64,000 nt of DNA from Tigriopus japonicus (taxonomy: Eukaryota; Arthropoda; Copepoda; Harpacticoida; Harpacticidae): positions 11,702,290-11,766,289 of the forward strand of contig CM021316.1 of the NCBI GenBank assembly GCA_010645155.1. Direction: 5' to 3'. Positions within the stretch are counted from its first letter, which is position 1. The number at the start of each line of letters is the position of its first letter. Shown here piece by piece: positions 13,301 through 26,953 of this stretch. The notes beneath the pieces are model-generated. The model ran no database searches and was not told the origin of the DNA. It saw nothing but the letters and a program-made list of their open reading frames with translations. Both the position numbers and the translations under genes were made by a program.

Positions 13301-13996
13301 AGTGCCCCTCGACTGCAGGAGCTCAATTCTAGCCCCATCAAAAGGGGCTGCACCCAACACCCTCCGAGTCATTTTTTGCCTAAACATGGCCTGGCTCCCT
13401 TGCCAGCTGAGCCCTTGAATACTGGCCCCATTCGACACGTGCGGGCCCCGAAATCCCCGTTGGTGGGGGAACCGCATCACATTTACCTCCAACCTCCTCC
13501 ACATTATGGTGCCGTAGCCAAATCACCGTCCTCGTCGGATTCTTCCAAGAAGAAACTAAATGCTGTGGTGATGATTCAGCCACCAGTTAAGGGCTCCAAA
13601 CTTAGCCTCACGGGAGGTCGGAAGAAGCCTAAAAGATTGTGGCCCATGGACAAATCCAAACAAGCGCCCAAGTTGCCCGAACCTAGAACTGGATTAAGAG
13701 AGGAGGATTTCCTATCCAGTCCAGAGTATCCATCCGTCGCCTTGGATATGACACCTGGATCTGAATTTGAGGGAGAGTTACGGCAACGAGGCATCCCTAA
13801 ACCTCCTCCTCCTCCCAAACAATATTGGCAAAATAAGCGACAACATCAAGGTGGAAAACCACCTCAAAAGAAGAAACAACATCACTTCTACGACCCTTAT
13901 GTTGGCGACTATGCCGGGAGCAATGTCTCGATGTATAGTGGAACCTCTAGAGTTGGCAAAGGCCATCGATATTCCTTTGAAGACAGTGACGTTTGA
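4366..13996 (+). CDS. Nmdar1: NMDA-type ionotropic glutamate receptor subunit GluN1 (5' partial)
   Basis: This is the obligatory glycine-binding subunit of NMDA receptors, a ligand-gated calcium-permeable channel at synapses. The exons are 4366-4689, 6213-6477, 7366-7514, 8018-8175, 12126-12298, 12624-12883 and 12956-13996. All junctions are GT-AG and phase-compatible, giving 789 residues plus stop. In order it shows [10 protein letters not shown] and the S1 core [10 protein letters not shown], then M1, the pore loop with the N-site ([12 protein letters not shown]), M3 with [12 protein letters not shown]2 with [18 protein letters not shown] and [13 protein letters not shown]4 ([13 protein letters not shown]), and a [11 protein letters not shown] membrane-proximal tail like the calmodulin-binding C0 region. 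The tail is about 370 residues, proline/serine-rich, and ends FEDSDV. The exon start at 4366 was chosen for its strong pyrimidine tract and phase 0. The start codon and amino-terminal domain are missing from the window. Family identity is certain from motif-by-motif agreement with fly and human GluN1. The exact tail splicing is inferred. Confidence 0.95.
5952..6113 (-). repeat. Dispersed repeat, copy B (inverted relative to copy A)
   Basis: This is the reverse-complement counterpart of 3640-3803. It ends only about 100 bp before the receptor exon that starts at 6213, so it lies inside the receptor intron. Similarity is interrupted by small indels, which suggests an old pair of insertions. Confidence 0.75.
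8196..8217. repeat. Perfect 22-bp palindrome in GluN1 intron
   Basis: The sequence reads identically on both strands (core tacatacgtacgtatgta) and begins 21 bases after the 5' splice site of the long intron. It could be a simple-repeat-derived palindrome of the acgt/atgt type or a dyad binding site. Confidence 0.9.
10491..10567. repeat. CCGAAA/TTTCGG-rich palindromic cluster
   Basis: Within 77 bp the hexamer-like unit accgaaa or its complement recurs about eight times. It includes two perfect 12-bp palindromes, ccgaaatttcgg at 10530-10541 and gaaagcgctttc at 10556-10567. CpG content is much higher than in the surrounding AT-rich intron. Confidence 0.75.
11662..11712. repeat. AT-rich imperfect hairpin
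   Basis: The centre is a perfect inverted repeat, acgtttata-tttt-tataaacgt. It is flanked by further imperfectly complementary sequence (aacgttatatttt and aaatataaatgtt), giving an extended stem inside the GluN1 intron. Confidence 0.7.
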
Positions 13997-14273
13997 AGCA
14001 CTTTGAAATCATCTGAAATTGGAAAATTGGTCGCAAATTCCCTTTGGAGAAGGGTATTGGTGCTACATTCTGCATGAGAGTCTGTTCCAGATTCAGAAGA
14101 AGTTGAAAGGTGTATTCATTACTTGACCAAATCTCGTCTCGATTGCGCTACAGGTCTCGACTTCAGGGTGGCCCGGATTCAGGATCTAGTGCTTCTATTT
14201 TGTAGTTAAAGATATGGAGAACAGCATGTTTAATGTGATTTTCAAATATGATTGTCTAATCTGCTTTATATAC

Positions 14274-14296
14274 AATAAAATATGGCACACAATAAA
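14274..14296 (+). terminator. Polyadenylation signals of GluN1 gene
   Basis: Two AATAAA hexamers lie at 14274-14279 and 14291-14296, about 280 bp after the GluN1 stop codon, in an AT-rich 3' untranslated region. They are the only canonical signals close downstream. The minus-strand stop of the neighbouring gene is at 14380-14382, so the two genes converge tail to tail. Confidence 0.65.
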
Positions 14297-14379
14297 CTCG
14301 CTCAAAGTACGACTTCGAGGTTTCGTGAACCACTTGTGAGCATTCCGTTCAATGATCTTTTGGGTGGAAACCTCACTGA

Positions 14380-16797
<2,418 letters not shown>

Positions 16798-19700
16798 GCA
16801 GTATCTATGATGCTACTTTAACAAGACTGGGTCAATCTTTGTTGACGTAAGCAATGAAGACTTCATTCGTGGAATCGAAAGCGACTAAGAGACTAAGTTG
16901 GGGCAAAGAGTTTTACTAGCGAAAGTAGAACCAATACATTAGTAGAACTAAGCTCAAGGATAAACCTTAAGTATAACATTTAAACTAGCACTTGCAAAAT
17001 CCAAAACATTAAGCTCCACCCTGTCTTCATTTAATATAAATATAAAAAAATGAGGATTGAATATCATTAGTAAGTGTTAAATAATCCCGCTTTTCATACC
17101 ACTAAACTAATAATCCATCTTGTTCTGTGTTTTAAATGGAAAGTTTTAGTACTTTAAATTACTTTAACAAAAAAATCATTGCATTTGCTTGAATTTTGGT
17201 GTATTTATTTCTGAAATATTTCGTTTTGTTGGTATTATTGGCAAATAATGACATGAAATCTCATTTTTTCTACATCAGTTAATGAACGGATTTCTCAAGT
17301 CCTATTCAGTTACAAAAAAAAATGAGAAATTGTGGGAATCGTCTCATTCGTGTAAAATTTACATCAAGTATGGGATTGAGCGTCTTCCATAGTCTCAAGA
17401 GCTTCAAGACCATTCATGGACTTTGTCCTAAATTAGCATTTGAGGTCAGTTGGGGCGACCCAAGAACCACTGAAATTCTCTGGACTGGGAGGAAAATAGT
17501 TGATTAAAATGTCATCTGGCTATAAAGTTTGACATATCAAGAAATGGACTGGACATTAATTAAGAGCAAAAAGATCAAATTTCTAAATTGCTCAAAACAT
17601 GTTGAAGTTAGACATGAGAAAATGGTCATGTTTTATCAAACTTAACTATTAACTCAAAACCGCTTGACCTGGGTCACTAGTATTCCCTAATCTCTCATTG
17701 TGAATATATTTATCAATTCATCGTTCTTATCAAATCACAGTATAACTTTGACCTAATTACTCACAAAATTGCCCTTGAAATTTCTTGGAAACAATTACTA
17801 AGAAAATTTGAGAACAAATCCATATATTTCTGACCTAAAACTAGGTACCAAATCCACAAAAATGTTGAAACATTTTCTTTTATTTTTACTCGAAACCTTA
17901 GCGATACACATCTGCAACCAACTCAAAAAAATGTTTTCAAGAAGTACTTTCTGTGATGTTTCGTTGAAAAATACTTCAATTCCGTGTTAAAACTCATACA
18001 TTTCTCATGTATTTTTGCGTGCCAATAAGTGCTTGTAGTTTCTTTGATCTTGAATTTAAACTAAAAATATTACAAAAAAAATTGCAAGGGGGGCATTGAA
18101 ATGTTCACGATCTTCAGGTATTTTAACCCGTTTCGTCTTTGCCAACAATGTTCAACTGTGACTACATCTCGTTCATCTACGTCTCTTTTGTTAAAAATGT
18201 AGGACTTCAAACCCCATTGCAAGCCATTTTCAACGTGAAAGTGAACAAAGGATCTTTTTCTAAATAATCCAAACCCCAGAATGGGTCCAATCTTTGTGGG
18301 AAACCCACAGACAAATTTTTCACTAATTTCCGAAAATATTTTCTTGCAATTTAGATTTTAATCGTCATTAAATAACTACTTTGTAAAATATTTGATTAAA
18401 AATATGTTCCCACTCTGGAAACGTTAGGAAGTAAAGGGCTAACCTTCGCCTAAAGTCAGGGATGATGGATCCCTTATTGACTTAGTCCAAGCGTTCCACA
18501 AGGTTTATTTTTCGGTCCTCTTCCTTCATATGTTTTACTGCATCACTTAAACCTGTCGACCACTAGGAATTCCTGATTCACAAGAAGTGAAACAAAAACT
18601 GTCATCAGTTAACACTCTTACATTTGTGATAGAAATATAGTAATGTCAAACAGATAAAAGTTCCAAAGAACTTTGCGTTTAAATATCAATTATTACCTCC
18701 TAATTAATACATCTCCCATAGGAAGGGATTACTTATTGTATCAGATTTGGTAGACTACGAAAAGCAACCAAACCCTCAGGTTTTAAAAAGTGCTATTACC
18801 ATCACTACACTTTTGAGCGTTTAAATGTTTAATGTTTTACTCAAGGACACATCAAGAAATGGTATATTCTTCAGCTAACGTCACATGAGTATGAATGATA
18901 GATCCAGTGTGGCAAACTAGCATTTTTCGATGCTAATTTCTGAAAACTAGCATTTTTTCGAGGGCAAAAGCATGGAAAAAAATCTTTTTTTGGGGCTTGA
19001 AAGACACATGATTTTGACAGCCGAATTTGCCTACGTTCTCTTACTTAAAAAAAGATAAATTGGAAGACTTGTGATCCTTATTTTCAAGTTGGTTCTACAG
19101 TACAGGTAACCAAATTTCTGTTTAAGGGCTTTGTCTAGACAACTTGAGAAGGGGCACAAAGCATTATTTGTCTCAAAAATAAGATTAGATTTGTGATGGA
19201 ACTACAACACCAACTACAAAAAACCAGCTTTTTAAACTTAGAATGGATAAATCAGTGTTTCAGTAAAAAACGGATCAAAACGGGTTTCTAACCAAAGCCA
19301 TTTTTGGTAAATCCGGGATTTATGGGACTTTCGATTTTTTTATATTAGGGCATAAATATGAAAAAATTTGATTTGTATCCTATCAGGTCTAATGATTGGA
19401 AACAAATGTTTTGGTAAATTTACATTATCCTTTTGCTCATTTATTTCATTTTGCCATTCTAAATTCTTGAAATTTTTCAGATTGTATATTTAAAAAAATA
19501 CAATGTACTTTCGTCTCGTGATCACGTAAGAAAAAAACTCATTTTTTGAAAAATTATTGAAAAACCAGTTCATCCATTTTTCAGAAGTAGTAAATCTGGT
19601 CGCGGGATCCCAATAATCCTGGGGGTTTTTAGCGGTGACCTAAATAGCTGGATTCAAATAATTGTTCGGCATTGAATTCACACCTCAAAACCGGTCTCAC

Positions 19701-22700
19701 TTTTTTGGGAAATTAAAAATGACTTCTCCAGGTTAAAGTAACACCGTGTAAAAGCAATGTTGCAGATGCAGATCAAAAAACCAAACTCTGACCAAATTTC
19801 GTACAAATGTTATTTTTATTTAATTATTTTATTTATGATTTATTTTTACGGAGCGTCACATTCCTTGTAGCGGTAGTAATAAACCCCCAACCAACCCCAG
19901 AAAAAAGAAAGGAAAGATCCGTTAAAATTTGATCAGTGAAATACTGTAGATTTATTCCAAAATGTGTGTGTGTGTATCAATTTCGACGGGTTCAAATATG
20001 CACAAACGATAAAATCTAGATTGGAAATGCCGGTCAGAAAATTCACTTTTCCCTCCTTTTTGTCTTATCAATCAATGGATCCACAAGCCCTTGTTTGTTG
20101 AGCTCCAAATCTCTCCAAAACGTACTGTTTATTCATGGCCTAAATGAAGTCCTTTAATGGACGTGCTGGAAATGGAAGCAAAACTTAGTTGGAACCACAA
20201 GAACAGCACGTGCTTTTGTGTGTCAAGTTTACGGACCAATATGGCGGGCGAGATTTTGAAATTTTTAGCTTGGAACACGCAAAACGTGATCCACTGTATC
20301 TGTCTGAAAGTAAACTTGAGCTCAAAGTGCTTTGCAAATGTTTGCATTGTCTCTTGAAAACGACATTACTCCTTTTTTCATTCATATCAGTCAAATATAT
20401 CCAAAGGAAAACAATTTCGAGGAGCCGAGCCAAGAACCAAGAGAGGACAAGACAAGAGTGTCTTCTTCTTCCCTTTCTCCTACTCCTTTTGATCTCTCCC
20501 CAAGTTGGAACAAGTAACAGAGAGAAGAAAAAGAGGACGACAACGAAGGTAGGCCAGCCTTGAATCACTCCTCCACGATGGTTACAACCAACCTTGATCG
20601 TGATGCTGGTAGGGTTCACTATTCATGTGGATGGAAGACAGACTTGGTTGGGACATAGTTTGCTCCTGATCCTGCTCAAAAGCCCATGCATGAGCGCAAG
20701 CACACACGCTTACGCAAGGTTGTCGGGCAAGCTTGTGGAATTCAAAATGAAACGAATATGATTTGGACACGGCCTTGCTGGCTATGTTTTTGTGCTATGC
20801 TCTTTGGAGGTCGCCGAGGGACGGACGGACGGACGAAGGCTTTCCCCTCAACGAAGGATCGTCTCGCCCTCGTTGGAACGATCGGACTGGAACGACGAGA
20901 AATTGCCTTTTGCACACTCTTTGATTTCCTAGGCCTCTGAGTGGACAAGCGGCTGTTGAGGCAGGATCACGCCATCCCTTGTACAACCAACTCCATTTCC
21001 AGAAGGCAAGGCCGCCAAGCGTCTTCCTCGTGTTCCCTGTCCCCTTCTCCTGTTCTTCCAACAACTTTGATTCGTACTCTTCTTATTCTGGCCAGAGAGG
21101 CCTTCTTCTTAGTTAAGGCACTCCAAAGCAACTCACTGAAGGAGGGAGTCCTTGGTTGGTAGATGGTGCGAGGCCGCGAAAGGAAAAAAAGGCAGAGAAA
21201 ACAAGTCCATTCCCGACCAAATTGAGAAGAGACGGGGGAGACTTTCCATATCGAACGCAAATGGAGCCGTTCTTCCCCTTCTTCTTCTTCCTTGGTTCGT
21301 TCGTTCGTTCCTCACCTCACTCTCTTTTTCCCTCTCTTTCCCTTGGCAAAAGTTGTACAGACCAGTACAAAATTGTGCTTCTTAGACTGGTGCTCTTGTG
21401 ACAACCACTGAACATTCAGTAAGAAGTGAAGAAGCTGCTATATACTAAAATACTTGCTGGTTCCAGTGCAATACCATCAAGAGCGGGCTGCTGTTGTTGA
21501 CTGCTTCCACTTCTTTTCCTCCTTGAAGCACTCGTTTAACATTTGTGAATTGATTCAAGCAGATCCTTTCGGTGAAGCGTCTCAAGTGTCTGGTTCCAAT
21601 CCGAATCATGGGTTACCAATTAGAGTGCTTCTCTGCTCTTGCATTGTCGGTCTAAACGTGTGGGAAACCAGTGTCAAAGTGACCTTGACCCTTTGGGTTG
21701 CTTCAATTTGGTGGGGTCCCATGATTTCATAATTCGCTAACGAGCTCCAGACTGTGTTCCCTGGCACCATGGGTGAGGTGGGTTCCAAGTATGAATATTC
21801 AAGCAGGAATTTAAATTTCTCTGCGCCAGAGACCCCCACTGATAGAGAAGCTGAGAATGAAGCCAGCTTTCTAAAATGATGTTGTTTTGACGAAGAAGAA
21901 AAATTAGCGACAAAGGTCTCACTCTCTCGCAAGTGCTCGTGTTTACATTATCAAATATTGCACAACGTCGTTTGCAGGGACAACAACTCCAGTTCCCTCG
22001 ATTTCCGTGGGATATCAAATGTCTTCTCTTTAGTCATTATCTACACTGTCAATCACAGAGAGACCTCACCTCTCTGGAACAAGGTGCTGGGTTGAAGGAA
22101 AGAGAAAGGATAGCCCGATTTGCTAAAACAAAACTCGATCCTAATGTGAATGTACTGCATCATGGGTTGGCGAGATCAAATTTTATACAAAGGCAGGTGA
22201 AGATGGACAAAAAATTCGGCCTTGAGGATCTCACAGATCTCCGTGGAACGCTAGATTTACGACTCAATTTCCGACACTATTTTTCACGAGGGGAGTTCCT
22301 AGCTCCCTTTTGGCGAATCCACACATTATAGATTGCATCTCTAATGAGACCATATGAGCATTCTTGAAGGCAAATGGGGTTTATTGTCCGTTCTGCAATT
22401 GCTTGAATGTTGGGCGAAGAAAGTCTTAGGAGGCTTTCCAAACGTAATGCTTTGAATACCGCAGATGAAAGAGCCAATTATCAAGTACATATTGATATGG
22501 TAGAATCAAATCAAATTGATGGGAGAGCACTTTTGATGATTTTCTGATTCCTCAAACTTGTACTGTAATTGTAAGATACTATAAAAAGAATGAGTGCCAT
22601 GGAATATGTTACCGAATTGGGCCAATGTGATCCTCTTAAGAAAACTAGACCTTAGCTTCCTCCCAAAGCCCTTGATGAAGAAACCCTACCCAAGCCTCAA

Positions 22701-23076
22701 GGCTCCTTTGAGTTTGGAAATCCTTAGTCATGGCCTTGAATTACGAATTCTCCAAGCCGTCTGTCTAATCAATTAGCTCTGCACTTCTCGAATCGTTTTC
22801 TTTCTCCAAAGTTCTTATTAAGCAAGCAAGAAATTCATCAACAGGCAAGACATGCCAATGGCTTTCGTTTGTGCATCTTTCTCAAACACATCGACTTTGA
22901 ATTTCAGAATTGAAAAGTCAATCACAGACCTAGAGGTCCCCTTGCCATGATTGTCCGTGGACCGTGGCATTTCTCTAAAGCCTCAAACGTCCCAAATACG
23001 AGTGGAACATCAGCTGACGCCAGGTGAAAGAGGATGTAATGACGAAAAGGCTTTGTTGGGTCATTGGGCCACCACA
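16798..23076. other. Intergenic region without supportable genes
   Basis: From 16798 to about 19900 the sequence is AT-rich with short open frames only. It includes a near-duplicate aaactagcatttttcga at 18914-18930 and 18943-18961. From about 20100 to 22900 it becomes CT/GA-rich with ACGG and CGTT short repeats. This may be the promoter and 5' untranslated region of the membrane-protein gene starting near 23077. Long frames here are low-complexity and show no domain. Confidence 0.55.
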
Positions 23077-26000
23077 ATGGGAGAGGGTGAATCAGAGTTT
23101 GCTTCTGTGGAACCGTCTTCGTCTTCCCGTCTTTCTTCTCACCCATTACCACCTTGGAATATCTTGTCACAGTCCCATCAGAATTCGATCCTGCCAAAAA
23201 CACACACTGTCGATTCTCCGCAATGGGAACAGCAGCAAGTTTTTGTGGAGGACCCGGCAAGTCCTAAAAAGTTCCACGACTTCTCGTCGCACTCCAATAC
23301 CGCCGGCAGTACTTCGCCAAGATGGGATTTGCCGAATCTTTCTTTGTCTCACAAGAATTCCAAGAGCAGTGTTGAAGGAGGGGCAAAAACTTCCTCCCCA
23401 TCTCGACGACCCTACTCAATTTTCTCAAACCAAGTTTTGACAGGTTCGTCGTCTTCTCTGCCGACCTCATCCAAAGGGTCCCATCGCTCATATTTGGCGC
23501 CCAAACTTTCCTCGTCCGATTTGGCTGATGCCTTAGACGAGGACTGCAATAAAGGGGGAACAAGAAGCAAATCCCAATCACTCCGGGATTGGCGACGCAA
23601 ACGAAAGATTCGAGCAGCCAACCTTGACCTCCCTGTTGATCGGCGCTCGAAGCAAGAGCCTTTGTTGCCACCTTTGCCTCCTGCGTACTTAAGTGCCTCA
23701 TCTTCCTCTCCCACCCACCTTCCGGAGCGTGGGCCCACCATGGGTCCGAACTTTAAGGCAGCGCCTACCCGGTCAACCCTGAAATCGAGGACCACCTTCC
23801 GGCCACCTCACAGTACCCTGGAGTACAATACACCTCCATCTGTGTTCATTGACGATCTGAGCCCTGAACGGCAACAAGAAATCCAACAATTTTACAAGAA
23901 CTATAACGCCACCGAAGGATTAGTGACGGCCATTGTCCTGGGCGGATTCTTTGTTTTTGTCTCCCTCTTGGTGATTTATAAGACAAAATGCAAACCCATG
24001 TGGAAAAACCGGCGAAAGAGGCTCACCAACACACCAGCTACGCACAGCAATGGAGACAACGAGAACAGTTTTTGTGCGATGCCCACCAATCCTCCCCTAA
24101 TCAATGGAGAGCCCCCTTCGTCAGAGGGTGAGGACGATCAAGACTACGAACTTGACGACCAAGGTGAAGAGGACGAATGTTGTATGGACGATGAAGATTT
24201 TGAATATGAGTGCATTCCGTTGAAGTCAGTGTATGCTCGCGGCGGGAGAAAAGGTGAAGGCGAGGACGACGAGGACGAGGATGTGTACTTTTTGGACGAA
24301 TATGGCAATTACGTGTTTCCAATATCGACTCCGATGAGCAATATGAGTGCCTGTGATGTGGTGGGAGGAGTGATGGGTGTGGGACTTACCACATCAGGGT
24401 ATTGCTCGTGTGGGCCTCCTGGTGACGAAGATGAGGAGCTCCGCTCAGCCATTCTTCGGCGTCAGTCACAGGTTGGTGTCGGATCACGTTTATGGGTTTC
24501 CATATATTTAATGCACAGGTTTACGAGATTTTTTGCCTTCTTTTCAGGGGAGTGGCATCTCGAATGCATACACTGTTAAAAGTCTTCCGGGGGCCTCTTA
24601 CTTATACATTCCGGTGCTAGATGCTCGAAGCATTTCCATGAACTCGGTGGGTCGTTCCCTCTCTGATCCTGAGATCCATTTTTCTCCTCCATTCAATCAT
24701 CCGATAATTTTGACAGTCAATCCCTCGAGTGACAGTGGAGGTGAGACCGTCTAAGCTTCAATGCATATGATGAGGCAGAATTCACATTTCTTCTTCCATT
24801 TTTTCAGGCACTTCGTTAATGGGAGGCAATTACGCCCAACTTCCACAGTTCTATCATGGTCTCCACCCAAATAATAGACAGGTCTATCCCAAACATCATC
24901 CAAAGCTCCAGCAACGATCCCATTCCATTCAACCTGACGGGAGTACAACTATCCCTTCCGACATGATTCCCTCAGGACCGCACCGTTTGCTCCCGTCCCA
25001 TCCCCAAAACAGCTCGGGTGATATCGACAACGATTTAATCGCCATTCAAATTATCCAACCCACTCCAAATATATCACCCACGTGCAGTCTTAGAAGCTTC
25101 AGTGGGGATGGAAACTCTCCAGAGGCTCTTGTTAGTCAGGGCCGTGGGATCGAGCCACTCGTGACAAGCTCTTTGTCACCCACTTCTTCTCTCAAGAAAT
25201 CATCCCTGAGCAAGCCTCAGACAGATAGACGTGTCAGTTTTAGTGAAGACAGTATTGATGACTCGGGAGGTGTTGGGCCTGGGTCTTCAAGTTATGCAAC
25301 CAGTCGGAGTTCCATGGGCTCTCCGGCTCCCTCGCAACATCTGATTCCTTGTATGAATTACCTTCAAGTCCCAGGACAACCACCGGCTATGTCGTTTGTG
25401 GTTCCTACTTTAACCCCAGAGGCCCACATGGCTCAAACCTCTCCTCAGGCCAGGAAGCGACGTGCCACGAGACTCATGAAAGTGGGTTCCTTTTGTTCCA
25501 TCAACTCAGATGCAGACAGTGAGATCTTTGGTCCCACCGGGGAGCTCCTACCGACATCGAATCCAAGAAAGAAGAAGCAACTCACGTCAAGCGGTGATAG
25601 TAGTGATTTTGATCATGAGAAGGCTCAACCATTCATTCAATCCGAGTATGATGGCCTCTCTCGCCGGGCTTCCAATCAAAGCAAATCCGTGTTTGATCCC
25701 CTCTCAGAGTACAGTGAATTTCAGGACGACTGTTGCTCAGACATATCCGACTTATTTATGAATAGGGATGAAGGGGAAAAACAACTGCAAGCCCAAGGGA
25801 CATTCAGTGACCACGGATCCCTAAAGTCCCTGAGCTTGGACGAGGATGACGATGTAACTGCCAAGGAGTCTTTACAGTACAAAGAGAATGTCAAGCAGCA
25901 GGCCAATTTTTCGCCAACAAAGCTACACAATCCAGAATATGATGAAATCATGCAGCGTCAAGCTCTCTTGGCCACTGAAGAGACTGATGCAGCCAATGAT

Positions 26001-26576
26001 GCTGACGACGACGGGGACTATTCCTCCAGCTCGTGCTCCCTAAGTATGAGCTCCGATGGCCAAAGAAGCCATAGAATCACAGTGCCCGTCACGATTGAAG
26101 CCCCACCACCAGAGATGAGACATGCCAACTTCAACTACGATTTCCACCCGTCAGCGAGTCCTAAGCCGGAGCTGAGAGGTGTGGTGGAGCCTGGTCCCCA
26201 TTCTCTCCAAGAGCGAGCCGCATTCGTCCACCAGGAGACACTTCATACCGATTCTGGTCTGGACACGGAAGACATTGCTCCCGCCTCTCCCCCTAACATG
26301 TTTCTGGGAAGTGCTCCCACACCGGATGAGATGAGTACTTTTGAAGAAAACGTCAGATTGGTCTTGGTTCGAGACATAGGAATTCAAGTTTGCGGGGATT
26401 CTCCCAATTTGAATCTCGGCCGTCGTTTCCCTCCACACCACCCGGCCTACCGTCGAAGTGTATCAGGAGATAAGCCAATGGTGGTGGCCCCACCCCCAAC
26501 TAGAGAGCCCAGTCGAGAGAATAACTCCTCTTCCCCGTCTGCTTCCAAAGATTTTGCCCCCGAAATCCTTTTTTGA
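23077..26576 (+). CDS. Large single-pass membrane protein, Ser/Pro-rich and acidic, function unknown
   Basis: Three exons (23077-24471, 24548-24740, 24808-26576) join with GT-AG introns of 76 and 67 nt and matching phases, giving 1118 residues. Residues 1-280 are serine/proline-rich with a furin-like RRKR near residue 172. One strong membrane segment (VTAIVLGGFFVFVSLLVIY, about 281-301) is followed by a basic stop-transfer (KTKCKPMWKNRRKR). The roughly 815-residue C-terminal part has aspartate/glutamate runs, a conserved-looking block (SLPGASYLYIPVLD...SVGRSLSDPEI), an RVSF PP1-docking motif and many Ser-rich stretches. No signal peptide is seen. Either the N terminus lies in an undetected upstream exon or the segment acts as a signal anchor. 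The start at 23077 is the first in-frame ATG (acaATGg). The frame is open upstream to 22951. I do not recognise the family. Length, splicing and membrane segment strongly support a real gene. Confidence 0.88.
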
Positions 26577-26947
26577 CGCCTTTTCTTCTTAGAGGTATCA
26601 ATACTCTGCGACGTTGTAAGCAAGTGATATTGGTTCGGAAAATCAAGTTCAAACTCTTGAGTATTAGACCCGAGATTATCGACTACAAAGATGCTCCAAG
26701 CAAGTCGTGAGTGAAGTGAAAGGGGCTTTCCCCCATATGTATGCTCGCTCGCAGTAGCAGTAATCCGGGGTAATTTGTCAACGCCTCTTTGACCACCAGT
26801 TATAGGGACAATAATAGTTCAGAATATGCTCGAAATATATCTAAAATCTAGACGCTTCATGAAGAATGAGTACTAAGAAACATAATCAGTTCATCACTTC
26901 AGTGGAACGAATAATGAAAATACATACAAAAAAAAGATTGATTGATC

Positions 26948-26953
26948 AATAAA
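26948..26953 (+). terminator. Polyadenylation signal of membrane-protein gene
   Basis: An AATAAA lies 372 bp after the stop codon at 26574-26576, in an AT-rich context followed by a T-rich stretch (attttgttt). No other coding sequence intervenes. Confidence 0.6.

Noticed and set aside
20185..20619. 144-codon minus-strand frame and overlapping plus-strand frames
   Set aside because: CT/GA-rich low-complexity sequence opens several frames at once; no domain.
21261..21360. Hydrophobic MEPFFPFFFFLG start as signal peptide of the membrane protein
   Set aside because: Low-complexity TTC repeat, no donor joining in phase to 22951-23077 could be supported.
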